Made by a program: the position numbers and the translations under genes
Notes under the pieces: model-generated
Told to the model about the DNA's origin: nothing
What the model saw: the letters and a program-made list of their open reading frames with translations, nothing else
Database searches by the model: none
From: an uncultured Clostridia bacterium
GTDB taxonomy: Bacteria > Bacillota > Clostridia > Saccharofermentanales > Saccharofermentanaceae
Length of the DNA stretch: 64,000 nt
Assembly: GCA_946407705.1 (NCBI GenBank)
Contig: CAMJPC010000001.1
Location: forward strand, 1 to 64,000
Direction: 5' to 3'
Shown: piece by piece, positions 43,204 to 52,058 of the stretch
Layout of the letters: every line of letters begins with the position of its first letter
How positions within the stretch are numbered: the first letter of the stretch is position 1

Positions 43204-43770
43204 TCAGTCCTGCCTCGCCCACCACCAGCAAAAAGCCTGTGTTCTTGCGGCAAATGCGCCTTTCTCAAGGAGTTCCCTGACCTGTGCTCTGTCATACCAG
43301 GCTGCCTCGATCTCCTCTTCATCCGAAGTGCTGGGCGCAAATTCGCCGGTCGCCGTTCCTATGACGCAGCAGCTCTTCTCGTTGGTTATTCCGACCGCCG
43401 AAAAACTTACGGGAAGGACATCGTCTATCGTCTCGAGCGTAAGGCCGGTCTCTTCCCAGAGTTCCCTTCTTGCCGCTTCCTCAAGTCTTTCACCCGGATC
43501 GATGAGGCCTGCGGGGAAATTATAGCAGGGCCCGCCGATCGCCATGCGGAACTCCCTGTTCAGAAGGATCTTGGATCCGTCAGGAGTCGTAATGATCAGT
43601 ATTACCGCATCGCACTTGTCGTTTTTAATGCCGTTTTCGAGACCGGTGATATTACTGTCTCTGGAGACCATCTCATAGACTTTCTTATTGCCCTTTTCGG
43701 TCTCGTATTCAGCCTTGTAAAAGGTTATGAACTTGCCTTCATATGCCTTGGAAATGCCTTTGAACTTCAT
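43204..43770 (-). CDS. NUDIX hydrolase (ADP-ribose pyrophosphatase-like)
   Basis: 188-aa NUDIX protein. The NUDIX box is GERLEEAARRELWEETGL with all catalytic glutamates. The preceding NFPAGLIDPG and the N-terminal KVYEMVSRDSNITGL fit the ADP-ribose/nucleoside-diphosphate-sugar group. The substrate cannot be fixed from sequence. Its ATG overlaps the stop of the flavin reductase gene as ATGA, so it is translationally coupled. Last gene of a four-gene operon. Confidence 0.9.
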   Translation of the reverse strand: MKFKGISKAYEGKFITFYKAEYETEKGNKKVYEMVSRDSNITGLENGIKNDKCDAVILIITTPDGSKILLNREFRMAIGGPCYNFPAGLIDPGERLEEAARRELWEETGLTLETIDDVLPVSFSAVGITNEKSCCVIGTATGEFAPSTSDEEEIEAAWYDRAQVRELLEKGAFAARTQAFCWWWARQD

Positions 43771-44387
43771 TTTCCGCCCATCCTTTTCTTCAATACTTCG
43801 GGAGAAGCAACGGAATAGCCGAAGAATCCGAGTTTCTCGCCCAGAAGGAAGTACTCACCGTGGTTATAAGCTACGAGCTTCGCATTGTCGAGGCAGAGCC
43901 TGCCCTTATCGTCCGTAAGGTAGGAATCGGCCGTAACAGCCACTACCTCACCGATGAACATGTCGTGGGAACCGAGTTCAGTCACGCTCCTGACTTTGCA
44001 AGAGATCGATACGGGTGCCTCCTTGACCGCGTAAGCGTATTCGAGCCCTGATGCTTTGACGGGTGTAAGTCCGCATTTGGCGAACTTGTCCTCATCTGCT
44101 CCGGAACGGACTCCACAGTAATCACAGGGCTTGCAAAGAGACTTTGAAACGAGGTTTACGACAAACTCTCCCGTCTCGCTGATGAGCTTGTGCGAATGCC
44201 TGGACTTGCGGATGCTGACAGATACCATAGGCGGCTCGGAATTGACCGTACCTGCCCATGCGGCAGTCATTATGTTTGGTCTCTGTAAAGGATCCGTGAT
44301 GTCCTTGCCTGCGCAGGAAACCATTACTACAGGCACGGGATTCAGTATCGTGGATATACCGATCTCCGTCTTATCGTGCTTAGCCAT
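43767..44387 (-). CDS. Flavin reductase-like (flavoredoxin) protein
   Basis: 206-aa FMN-binding split-barrel protein of the flavin-reductase-like family. Visible are the early NPVPVVMVSC, NIMTAAWAGTVNSEPPMVSV and GEFVVNLVS blocks that form the flavin site. A Cys-rich stretch LCKPCDYCGV lies at about 95-104. It may reduce flavins or act as an electron carrier for the operon's other proteins. It begins 2 bases after the GNAT-MGMT stop. Confidence 0.87.
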   Translation of the reverse strand: MAKHDKTEIGISTILNPVPVVMVSCAGKDITDPLQRPNIMTAAWAGTVNSEPPMVSVSIRKSRHSHKLISETGEFVVNLVSKSLCKPCDYCGVRSGADEDKFAKCGLTPVKASGLEYAYAVKEAPVSISCKVRSVTELGSHDMFIGEVVAVTADSYLTDDKGRLCLDNAKLVAYNHGEYFLLGEKLGFFGYSVASPEVLKKRMGGK

Positions 44388-44389
44388 GT

Positions 44390-45472
44390 TTATGCCTCCT
44401 TAAAACCGAGCGGCGTGACAGCCGTAAAGGTCTCATGGAGCAAAAGATAGTCTTTGATATCTATTCCCGCTGAATAACCGACTATGCTTCCGTCCTTGCC
44501 GATGACGCGGTGACACGGAACGATCACCGCTATCGGATTGTCGCCGCAGGCGGCACCGACCGCCCTGGTTATCTTTCTTGCTTTGCTCTTGTCTCCGCCG
44601 GTAAGTGTCATTGCGACATCCTCGTAACTGACGGTAGCGCCGTAAGGTATGCTGCAGAGGGCCTTCCAGACTTCCCTCTGGAAATCCGTTCCCTCCGAGA
44701 ACTCGATGTTTATGTCAAAACCCGCACGGCTGCTCGAAAAGTACTCCGTAAGCTGCAAAGCTGCTCTTCCCACCTCTTCGGGCAGGTATTCGAACTGCTC
44801 TGCGTCTATCGCGTATCGCCCGTCATTACGGGCAAGCGCTCCTGATTCTTCCAAAAGCCCGAGTCCGCCTGCCACGTTCTCGGCAAACTTGTCATTCTCG
44901 ATGATCTGGCCGTAGTGGAAGAGTTTGACCCTGTCTATGTAATCTTTTCCGCCTCCGATCATGGCAATGCCGCGCTCAAAAGGCACAAAGCAGACGTTAT
45001 ATGCCGGATACTCGTAAGAGAGCATCGAGAAAAGACCCGAATCGCAAAAGCTTTTCTTATTCCTGACCTCATCCCTGAGAACCGCCTCCTGAACGAAGCC
45101 CGCACCGGTTATTATCCTCTCAAGGCCTTCATTTCCGCTGTCGCAAATGATTGTAACCTTGTGATAGAACTCCTCCAGGAAACAGTATTTCAAAAGCCTG
45201 TCGACGATCGCGCTCTGCGTATCGGCATTGGCATCCTTGGTGAAAACAAACTCCAGATGTGCCCTGCACATCCTTCTGTCAGGCCTGAAGATCTTGACCA
45301 TCGCATAGATCTCGTCATTCTTCAGTGCGATCAATGCCTCGCCGGAACTTCCGCGTCCGAATGCCCTGATATCATCCTCAATGAGCGCCAGAGTACCTTC
45401 CATGAGACCGCGCGTACGAAGTATTGCGCTGTCTCTTATATGGATCTTGCGAAGCTCGATCGAATTAGCCAT
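44390..45472 (-). CDS. GNAT acetyltransferase-like domain fused to O6-alkylguanine-DNA alkyltransferase
   Basis: 360-aa fusion. Residues 1-155 look like a GNAT domain (EALIALKNDEIYAMVKIF; GNEGLERIITGAGFVQEAVL), without a certain acetyl-CoA loop. The C-terminal part (about 260-360) is a complete MGMT/Ogt catalytic domain: helix motif DFQREVWKALCSIPYGATVS, then the acceptor cysteine C320 in IVPCHRVIGKDG, and GYSAGIDIKDYLLLHE. It repairs O6-methylguanine by suicidal methyl transfer. Start at 45472 has GGAGG; the longer ORF to 45697 lies inside the upstream gene. It overlaps the lipoprotein gene by 8 bases. Confidence 0.88.
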   Translation of the reverse strand: MANSIELRKIHIRDSAILRTRGLMEGTLALIEDDIRAFGRGSSGEALIALKNDEIYAMVKIFRPDRRMCRAHLEFVFTKDANADTQSAIVDRLLKYCFLEEFYHKVTIICDSGNEGLERIITGAGFVQEAVLRDEVRNKKSFCDSGLFSMLSYEYPAYNVCFVPFERGIAMIGGGKDYIDRVKLFHYGQIIENDKFAENVAGGLGLLEESGALARNDGRYAIDAEQFEYLPEEVGRAALQLTEYFSSSRAGFDINIEFSEGTDFQREVWKALCSIPYGATVSYEDVAMTLTGGDKSKARKITRAVGAACGDNPIAVIVPCHRVIGKDGSIVGYSAGIDIKDYLLLHETFTAVTPLGFKEA

Positions 45473-46835
45473 AGCACGCCTCCGGATTGAATCTGTCGTT
45501 TCCGCTTCCGAAAAACGATACGGTGTACTCATTAGTCTTTCTGTAAAGTGCATTATCGAAGCTTCCGGGACAGTAAACGGCGTTGTCCATCGTCTGACGG
45601 AAATCTGATACCATGTCCCCGAAAACGCCTTCGTTGCCTGCCATGTTCCATACCTTTCCCGAGCGTACCAAGGGCAAAAGACCTTCCATATTCTCAAGCC
45701 TGTATATCAACAGCTGCGCGTCTTCGTCATAAGAGATGAATGACGCAAAATCAACTGCGAACTGCTTGTCCTCACACTTTTTCGACACACAGAGCGAATA
45801 AGGTCTGAGGTAAGGAACTCCGGGATTTGAAGTGCTGTCGCAAGGCAGATGCAGGAAGTAAAGTTTCTCTGGATAGTATTCCTCCCAGGTCCTGCAGCTT
45901 GCCGAAGAGTCGATCCAAAGGGCCGCGTTTCTGGAGTAAACGGGGTCTGCCCCGCCCTTACCCGTATTGGCAGTGAGCTTTGAATCATAAAGCTTCTTTA
46001 CAAAGCCGGATGCGGCGCTGATAACGGTCTCGGCTTTTTCTTTGTCAGCCCTGTATTCGCTGTTCATCATGTAAGAGACAGGATGGTCACCAGAGAAACA
46101 GGAACCCAGATAAGGCATCATTTCATATCCGGATGCCAGCGGGATGCACTTAAACGAGCTTGCAGTCTGCTCCAGATAACGCGTGAAATCCTCGGGAGTG
46201 TGCTTTGCCTGAAGGCGTCCTGTCTTCGGGACATAGTCCCTGTTGCCGAAAATGACCGTTGCCGCGCAATAATGCGGGATACCGTAAAGCCTTCCGTTCT
46301 CGAGCTGGGAAGACATTGAAGCAGCATACATTTTCGAGCCGTCGATATACTGATTTCTTGAAGCGTAAACACTCAACTCATCTGCAAGTCCCGTCTCAGC
46401 AGCCGACTGGCTGTCAGAAGCAAGGAAAAGATCGGGCTCTTCCCCGGACTGCTTCCATCCGTTCAGGTTCTCAAGACTTGCGCCGTCATTGGTAACGCCC
46501 ACATTCTGAATGACATAGTTTGTAGCAGTAGCGGCAAGTGACGCAGTGTTAACGTCAGCGCCTGATACAGAGCTGTCCCATGTTCCGTTGTTCTTGGAAT
46601 AAAACATCGCGGCAAGGCACCTTACGGTCTCATCCGAATAAGGAAGCGCCACTTTGAGCGTCTTTATTCCGTTTGAAGCGGTCTTGTTTTTGGATGAAGT
46701 CTCTGTCTCGGTAGGTTTAGTACCTGTAGGTGCCTCGTTAAGGGACGGAAAAACCTCGGATTCACTGCGGCAAGAACAGAAAAACATTGCCAGACACATT
46801 ATCAAAGCCGTAGCGCAGATCCTCTTCGAGTACAC
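45465..46835 (-). CDS. Extracellular solute-binding-protein-like lipoprotein
   Basis: 456-aa secreted protein. The signal peptide ends in AMFFCSC, with lipid attachment at C20 or C22. A Thr/Ser/Lys linker (about 28-57) follows. The body has the look of a family 1 solute-binding protein (KTLKVALPYSDETVRCLAAM; GIPHYCAATVIFGNRDYVP; AVDFASFISYDEDAQLLIYR). No transporter permease is next to it, so it may serve a distant ABC system or act as a sensor. The GTG start is preceded by GGGAGG. First gene of the operon and overlapping the next. Confidence 0.8.
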   Translation of the reverse strand: MYSKRICATALIMCLAMFFCSCRSESEVFPSLNEAPTGTKPTETETSSKNKTASNGIKTLKVALPYSDETVRCLAAMFYSKNNGTWDSSVSGADVNTASLAATATNYVIQNVGVTNDGASLENLNGWKQSGEEPDLFLASDSQSAAETGLADELSVYASRNQYIDGSKMYAASMSSQLENGRLYGIPHYCAATVIFGNRDYVPKTGRLQAKHTPEDFTRYLEQTASSFKCIPLASGYEMMPYLGSCFSGDHPVSYMMNSEYRADKEKAETVISAASGFVKKLYDSKLTANTGKGGADPVYSRNAALWIDSSASCRTWEEYYPEKLYFLHLPCDSTSNPGVPYLRPYSLCVSKKCEDKQFAVDFASFISYDEDAQLLIYRLENMEGLLPLVRSGKVWNMAGNEGVFGDMVSDFRQTMDNAVYCPGSFDNALYRKTNEYTVSFFGSGNDRFNPEACYG

Positions 46836-46899
46836 TTCTATTACCTCCCGATAGTGTAATTATAACTCAAATAAAAAAAAACAATAAAAAGTGATTTGC

Positions 46900-46928
46900 T
46901 TGACAGAAATAGGTTAAACAAGTATATT
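46900..46928 (+). promoter_or_regulatory. tRNA-Thr promoter
   Basis: TTGACA (46900-46905), 17 bp, TATATT (46923-46928), 18 bp before the tRNA. Confidence 0.88.
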
Positions 46929-46946
46929 TCTTTAGTGTGCCAGTGT

Positions 46947-47021
46947 GCCAATGTGGCTCAGGGGTAGAGCAATTCACTCGTAATGAATAGGTCGTGGGTT
47001 CGATTCCCACCATTGGCTCCA
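46947..47021 (+). tRNA. tRNA-Thr (anticodon CGT)
   Basis: 75-nt tRNA with acceptor GCCAATG/CATTGGC, anticodon stem-loop ATTCA-CTCGTAA-TGAAT (CGT), T-loop GTTCGATTC and encoded CCA at 47019-47021. It has its own promoter and terminator. Confidence 0.95.
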
Positions 47022-47027
47022 AAATCC

Positions 47028-47061
47028 AGCCCCGGTTTTTAATATCACCGGGGCTTTTTTT
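47028..47061 (+). terminator. tRNA-Thr terminator
   Basis: AGCCCCGG (47028-47035) and CCGGGGCT (47048-47055) form a perfect stem, followed by seven T. The T tract runs into TATAAT (47061-47066), which may be the -10 of the next gene. Confidence 0.92.
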
Positions 47062-47070
47062 ATAATCGGG

Positions 47071-48792
47071 GTGTCAGTGTTTAGAACGTTTCTGAAAAGA
47101 ATAATTTGTTTCTGCCTATCACTGGTCATCTCTGCAAGTATCCTTCTTGCATGCTTTTCCTCGAAGTCAAATGCTGACAGCGCCTATACCCTTTCAGGAA
47201 CGTCTTTCATCATCAACAAAGGCCTTACCGTAGGTAAAAGCGAGTACGGTGTCCTGACGATCGGAGAACGCGGCAGCGGAAAAGGCATTCAAACATTAAA
47301 CATCAGCCTGGATAACCTCGCTCCCGGCCTGAGCGGTTCCCTTCAGTACCGCATCTACGTTTACAAATACGGCTGGCAGGACTGGACAGACGCGGGTCAG
47401 ATCACAGGCATGACCACAATGCCGAGACTCATCACAGCTGTCCAGATGAGACTTACGGGCGACCTCGCCAAAACATACAGCATCTGGTATTCAGCATGGA
47501 CCAATAAGCATAAGGACCTTGAGGGTTGGGTCTGTGATGAGGGCATCGCCGGAGACAATGCCGAAAGCGGAAGGATCGAAGAATTCCGTGTAATGCTCGT
47601 TAAACGTGACACCCAGTACGGTTATACGGATGTATCCTTCAGAACTTATATGAGCGGTTCAGGCTGGCAGAGGACATGGAGAAAATCCGGAGAGTACTCG
47701 GGCCTCCCCGGCTTGAAAAGACGTGTCAGCGGCTTTGAGGTCACCGTTACCGGAAATGAGTATTCCGGAGGCGTCAGATACAGAGGCCTCATAGCCGGAA
47801 GTGCCTGGACAAACTGGGTCACAGACGGCGCGCTGTGCGGAACCACCAACAGAAACAAGAGAATGGAAGCTCTGGAGATCCAGCTTACAGGCGAGATCGC
47901 CAATCACTATGACATCTATTACAGAACCTATATCGGCGGTCTCGGATGGTTTAACTGGGCCAAGAACGGCGAAGCATCGGGCACCAGAGGTATTGGCAGA
48001 CGTATCGATGCTCTGCAGATAAAGCTTGTAAGAAAAGGTTATCAGGCTCCGGGCGCCGTTATCAGTAAGGCAAGAAGCGTGATGGGCTATACGTATGTAG
48101 CCGCCAACAACTCAACCGGCGTCAGCGAATGGCGTATCGGAAAACCCGGCAGCGGTTCTTTTGCCTCTTACGTTTTGAAGCGCTGCAAGTATTACAACAG
48201 AACCGAATACAAGGATATGAGATGTGATGCCCTGGTCGCACAGGTACTTACCGATGCACTCGGCACAAATCTCGGAAGGCGCAAAGGTGCCAAGTACGCA
48301 AGACTCAATGAATGGATCGGATTAAGCGCGCTTGAAAGACTGCTTTCGAGCACTTTCACATACAAGGATGCATCCGGCAGGACTGTCATTTGCAGACCAG
48401 TTGCCAGAACACCGTTAAAGACTCTTGTTAAGAAGACCTGGAAGAGAAAAGAAAAGAACATACCCGAAGAAGAGTTTAACGAGTGGATCAAGAAATACTG
48501 TGAGCCCGGCGACATCCTCATCTTCTACAACAAAAAGAAGAAGCCTATCCACTGCGGCATCTATTCAGGCGTTCAGAGCAGTTCCGTAAAGGAATATGAA
48601 TACTTCCACGGCAGGAAAAAAGGACAGAAAGACTCTGATATCAAGCCCGGCCATTATCTCTGGCATTCGGGCTATGATACCGGCGTTGCAAATAAGTATG
48701 CGTACTGGGCTGCGGAAATCGGCCGTTCCTATTACGTCAGACGCTACCGCGTTGACTCAGGCAGATCTCATCCGGCTCCTCCGAAAAAGTAA
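47071..48792 (+). CDS. Secreted ChW-repeat protein with NlpC/P60-like domain
   Basis: 573-aa secreted protein. A signal peptide (about 1-37) is present; a lipobox at LLAC28 is possible but atypical. Residues about 60-322 hold clostridial hydrophobic W (ChW) repeats (YKYGWQDWTDAGQITG; GSGWQRTWRKSGEYSG; LGWFNWAKNGEASG). The C-terminal part looks like an NlpC/P60 cysteine peptidase with C385 in MRCDALVAQ and His in KPIHCGIYSG; this would cut wall peptides. The start is GTG at 47071 or 47077, without an evident ribosome site. A TATAAT lies only 4-10 bases upstream, so the mRNA may be leaderless. Confidence 0.83.
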   Translation: MSVFRTFLKRIICFCLSLVISASILLACFSSKSNADSAYTLSGTSFIINKGLTVGKSEYGVLTIGERGSGKGIQTLNISLDNLAPGLSGSLQYRIYVYKYGWQDWTDAGQITGMTTMPRLITAVQMRLTGDLAKTYSIWYSAWTNKHKDLEGWVCDEGIAGDNAESGRIEEFRVMLVKRDTQYGYTDVSFRTYMSGSGWQRTWRKSGEYSGLPGLKRRVSGFEVTVTGNEYSGGVRYRGLIAGSAWTNWVTDGALCGTTNRNKRMEALEIQLTGEIANHYDIYYRTYIGGLGWFNWAKNGEASGTRGIGRRIDALQIKLVRKGYQAPGAVISKARSVMGYTYVAANNSTGVSEWRIGKPGSGSFASYVLKRCKYYNRTEYKDMRCDALVAQVLTDALGTNLGRRKGAKYARLNEWIGLSALERLLSSTFTYKDASGRTVICRPVARTPLKTLVKKTWKRKEKNIPEEEFNEWIKKYCEPGDILIFYNKKKKPIHCGIYSGVQSSSVKEYEYFHGRKKGQKDSDIKPGHYLWHSGYDTGVANKYAYWAAEIGRSYYVRRYRVDSGRSHPAPPKK

Positions 48793-48815
48793 AGTCCCTT
48801 TTTCAAATACGTTTA

Positions 48816-49340
48816 TCAGCGTCTGAAGAATTTAGCGAGCGGCTCGATAATGTCGCTGAGATCCTTTATCGACTTATTGAGAGTTTGAAAATCAATGGAG
48901 CTCATCTTGTCGACTGTCTTGCCAACGGCATCAGTATTATCGACAACGACCTTATCGACGTTCTTTACCATCTCATCGATTCCGGTCAAAGACTTCTCTA
49001 CTGAAGCGATGGCCTTATCTGCATTTGCAACGACAGCCTCAATGTTGTCGATTGCCTGATAAGCGTTATTCAAGGTTGCATTGACCCTGGGAACAATGAT
49101 AAGCACAGCGGCGCCGATCATGAGGCAGATGGCAACGAGAGACGCTGCAGTAATGAGCGAACGTCTGCTTGCCTTCTTCTGCTCCTTAAGGAGTTCTATA
49201 AGAAGTTCACGGTCACTCAAAGCGGAAAACTCTTTGTTTGATGTTTTAGCTGTCTCGCTGATCGCGGAATCCTCTTTTACAGCTTCCTCAGTTACTTCAC
49301 TCTTAACTTCCAGTGCCTTGTTTTCTTCGTTTTCAGCCAT
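48816..49340 (-). CDS. Small single-pass membrane protein with coiled-coil domain
   Basis: 174-aa protein of unknown function. The N-terminal 60 residues are acidic then basic, inside the cell. A transmembrane helix lies at 61-83 (SLITAASLVAICLMIGAAVL). The outside part (about 88-174) is a heptad-patterned helix (AIDNIEAVVANADKAIASVE and onward), reminiscent of methyl-accepting or DUF948-like domains. GGGAGGG lies 8 bases before the ATG at 49340. It converges with the ChW gene, with only 23 bases between the stops and no clear terminator. Confidence 0.82.
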   Translation of the reverse strand: MAENEENKALEVKSEVTEEAVKEDSAISETAKTSNKEFSALSDRELLIELLKEQKKASRRSLITAASLVAICLMIGAAVLIIVPRVNATLNNAYQAIDNIEAVVANADKAIASVEKSLTGIDEMVKNVDKVVVDNTDAVGKTVDKMSSIDFQTLNKSIKDLSDIIEPLAKFFRR

Positions 49341-49380
49341 CTTCTGTTCCCTCCCTGAATGTTTTTCGATGTACAGATAG

Positions 49381-49453
49381 AAAAAGAGGACTTTTCCCGC
49401 GGACTTCCGCACAAGCGAAGCGCGGAGGACCGTAGCGAGGAAAGCCCTCTTTA
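49381..49453 (-). terminator. Terminator of the purine operon
   Basis: On the minus strand AAAGAGG-G-CTTT-CC pairs with GG-GAAAAG-T-CCTCTTT across a long loop that contains the inner stem TCCGC/GCGGA, and TTTTTC ends it. It starts 5 bases past the purH stop. Confidence 0.8.
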
Positions 49454-49457
49454 GATT

Positions 49458-50639
49458 TTAATGATGGAAAAGTCTGATTCCGGTAAACGCCATAGCCATG
49501 CCGTACTTGTCGCATGTCTCGATAACGTTGTCGTCACGGATGGATCCGCCGGGCTCAGCAATGTACTTAACGCCGCTCTTGTAAGCACGCTCGATGTTGT
49601 CACCGAACGGGAAGAAAGCATCGGAACCGATCGATACATCAGTATTCTTGGCGATCCACTCCTTCTTCTCTTCCATGGTCAGGACTTCAGGCTTAACCTT
49701 GAAAAGCGTCTGCCAGACACCATCTCTGAGGACATCATCATGCTCTTCGGAGATGTAAACGTCGATCGTGTTGTCACGTACGGGACGGCTGATGTCGTCA
49801 ACGAACTGAAGTCCCATGACCTTCGGATGCTGTCTGAGCCACCAGATATCAGCCTTGTTTCCTGCAAGTCTTGTGCAGTGGATTCTTGACTGCTGGCCTG
49901 CACCAATACCGATGCACTGACCGTCCTTGACATAGCATACGGAGTTGCTCTGTGTGTACTTGAGCGTGATGAGCGAGATAAGGAGATCTTCCTTCTTGTC
50001 ATCAGGGATGTCCTTGTTGACTGTTACGATGTTTTCGAGAAGAGCCTTGTTGATATCAAGCTCATTTCTTCCCTGCTCAAACGTAACGCCGAAAACCTGC
50101 TTGCGCTCGATCGGATCGGGCTTGTAGGAAGGATCGATCCTGATCACGTTATATGTTCCCTTACGCTTTGTCTTAAGGATCTCAAGAGCCTCAGGCGTGT
50201 AATCGGGAGCGATGACGCCGTCGCTGACTTCACGCTTGAGCATGTTGGCGGTAACTGCGTCACAAGTATCGGAAAGAGCCGCGAAATCGCCGTAAGAAGA
50301 CATTCTGTCAGCGCCTCTTGCTCTTGCATAAGCGCAAGCGATGGGAGAAAGCTCGCCTAAGTCGTCAACGAAATAAATCTTAGCTTCGGTATCGGAAAGA
50401 GGTCTTCCTACTGCAGCACCTGCAGGTGAAACATGCTTGAATGAAGCGGCGGCAGGCATTCCTGTAGCTGCCTTGAGCTCTTTAACAAGCTGCCACGCGT
50501 TGAAAGCGTCAAGCAGATTGATGTATCCGGGCTTACCGTTCAATACTTCGATCGGAAGATCGGATCCGTTTTCCATAAAGATGCGCGAAGGCTTCTGATT
50601 GGGGTTGCAGCCGTATTTAAGGGCCATTTCATTAGACAT
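49458..50639 (-). CDS. purH: Stand-alone AICAR formyltransferase
   Basis: 393-aa protein equal to the C-terminal half of bifunctional PurH; it transfers the formyl group of 10-formyl-THF to AICAR, giving FAICAR. The catalytic Lys-His pair is in SFKHVSPAGAAVG, worded like the eukaryotic ATIC rather than the usual bacterial KHANPCG form. Further family blocks are LKYTQSNSVCYVKDGQCIG, GAGQQSRIHC and SDAFFPFGDNI. The IMP cyclohydrolase domain is absent and its role is taken by the gene directly upstream. AGGAGG lies before the ATG. Last gene of the operon. Confidence 0.93.
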   Translation of the reverse strand: MSNEMALKYGCNPNQKPSRIFMENGSDLPIEVLNGKPGYINLLDAFNAWQLVKELKAATGMPAAASFKHVSPAGAAVGRPLSDTEAKIYFVDDLGELSPIACAYARARGADRMSSYGDFAALSDTCDAVTANMLKREVSDGVIAPDYTPEALEILKTKRKGTYNVIRIDPSYKPDPIERKQVFGVTFEQGRNELDINKALLENIVTVNKDIPDDKKEDLLISLITLKYTQSNSVCYVKDGQCIGIGAGQQSRIHCTRLAGNKADIWWLRQHPKVMGLQFVDDISRPVRDNTIDVYISEEHDDVLRDGVWQTLFKVKPEVLTMEEKKEWIAKNTDVSIGSDAFFPFGDNIERAYKSGVKYIAEPGGSIRDDNVIETCDKYGMAMAFTGIRLFHH

Positions 50640-50671
50640 GTATATTTCCTCCTGTTACCGCGATTAAGCGA

Positions 50672-51388
50672 TTATTTAACGTTCTTGTTTACGATCCTTG
50701 TCTCGTAAGTACCATCAGCGATATTGATGAATCTTACGAACAGAGATACCTTGTTGTCCTCGTTGAGGGACTCCCATACATTCTTCGTGAATGTATCGAT
50801 ATCACCGCTGATAGCAACCTTCTCAGGCTCCCCCTCGAAAGAAGGAAGCGGGTTGCCGTCACCCATGTAGGTGTGGATGAATCTGCCTACGCCGGGAAGC
50901 GGATTGGAATATGTGAAAGTGTGTCTCTCGCAGGACTCAGGGTTGCCGTCTGCGCTCTTGAGGATGGACATGGCAAAATTGTATGTGCCGTTCTCAATGC
51001 GCATGATGCCGGATATACGGGGTGTGTAATTCGGAGCGTCATCTTCGAACTCCCTGCCTCTCAAGGACTGCTCAAACGTATACTGTCTGTCCATGAGTTC
51101 ATAGATGGTATCCGTCTGGTCACCGTTTGTAACGATGGTCTTGTTGCCAAGAACTCTTACGGGTGAATAAATGATGAGGTGCGGATCGGAAAGCTTTGAA
51201 GGATCGAAAGCCTCCGTCTTGATACCGTCTGCTGTTTCGGTAAATACGCGGTTACGGGAATTAACGCTTCTTCCCATAATGAAATATGCGGTTACGGCCT
51301 TGCTGCCGTCCTCGCTTCTTCCGATAACGATACCTCTTCCGGGATATGCGTTTGTCTTAAGCAGTTCTCCAAGATCTGCGGTCTTCAT
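50672..51388 (-). CDS. purO: IMP cyclohydrolase, PurO-like
   Basis: 238-aa protein of the IMP_cyclohyd family first known from archaea (PurO). It closes the purine ring, FAICAR to IMP. Visible are NAYPGRGIVIGRSEDGSKA, YFIMGRSVNSRNRVF and NYTPRISGIMRIENG, the N-terminal nucleophile hydrolase-like core of this family. It lies 32 bases upstream of the stand-alone AICAR formyltransferase, so the two together replace bifunctional PurH. The symbol is given on this basis. Confidence 0.88.
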   Translation of the reverse strand: MKTADLGELLKTNAYPGRGIVIGRSEDGSKAVTAYFIMGRSVNSRNRVFTETADGIKTEAFDPSKLSDPHLIIYSPVRVLGNKTIVTNGDQTDTIYELMDRQYTFEQSLRGREFEDDAPNYTPRISGIMRIENGTYNFAMSILKSADGNPESCERHTFTYSNPLPGVGRFIHTYMGDGNPLPSFEGEPEKVAISGDIDTFTKNVWESLNEDNKVSLFVRFINIADGTYETRIVNKNVK

Positions 51389-51407
51389 GGTGATTCACCT
51401 CCGATTG

Positions 51408-52031
51408 TTATTCTCTTACGTAAGCTATGTTGTTCTCTATAAAGACCTTGCCGTCTGCGATGAGTCTTATCGCCTGCGGAAGGATCTTCCATTCACATTC
51501 CTGCATGATCCTTTTCTGCAGCGTCTCCGGAGTATCGTCCGGAAGAACGTCAACGGACTTCTGCAAAAGGATCGGACCGTCATCGTAATTCTCGTTTACG
51601 AAATGAACGGTTGCTCCCGACACTTTTACTCCTCTTGCGAGTGCTGCCTTATGCGGCTTTATGCCGTACATGCCCGCTCCGCAGAATGAAGGAATGAGAG
51701 CCGGATGAATGTTGATGATGCGGTTCGAAAACCTGGATACCGTCTTGGGTCCGAGAAGTGAAAGATATCCTGCGAGAACTATGAGTTCCGCACCTGACTT
51801 GCTTACGCAGTCGGCCATCTCATCATCCCACTGTTCTCTTGAAGGATAGTCTGCCGCTCTTACGACTACGGATTTGATACCGTTCTCCTCTGCCCTTTTC
51901 AATGCATAAGCATCAGGTGACGATGACAGGACAAGAACGATCTCGATGTCCTTAAGTATTCCCGTCTTCGTGTTGTCTATTATCGCCTGAAGGTTGGTTC
52001 CGCCTCCGGATACGAATACTGCTATCTTCAT
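51408..52031 (-). CDS. purN: Phosphoribosylglycinamide formyltransferase
   Basis: 207-aa GAR transformylase using 10-formyl-THF. The start MKIAVFVSGGGTNLQAIIDN is the phosphoribosyl-binding loop. The catalytic block has NIHPALIPSFCGAGMYG, with the Asn-His pair, and later VHFVNENYDDGPILLQ with the catalytic Asp. Normal length. It lies 27 bases after purF and 19 bases before purO. Confidence 0.96.
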   Translation of the reverse strand: MKIAVFVSGGGTNLQAIIDNTKTGILKDIEIVLVLSSSPDAYALKRAEENGIKSVVVRAADYPSREQWDDEMADCVSKSGAELIVLAGYLSLLGPKTVSRFSNRIINIHPALIPSFCGAGMYGIKPHKAALARGVKVSGATVHFVNENYDDGPILLQKSVDVLPDDTPETLQKRIMQECEWKILPQAIRLIADGKVFIENNIAYVRE

Positions 52032-52058
52032 CGTTTATCCTCAGTTTCCTGATATTTC

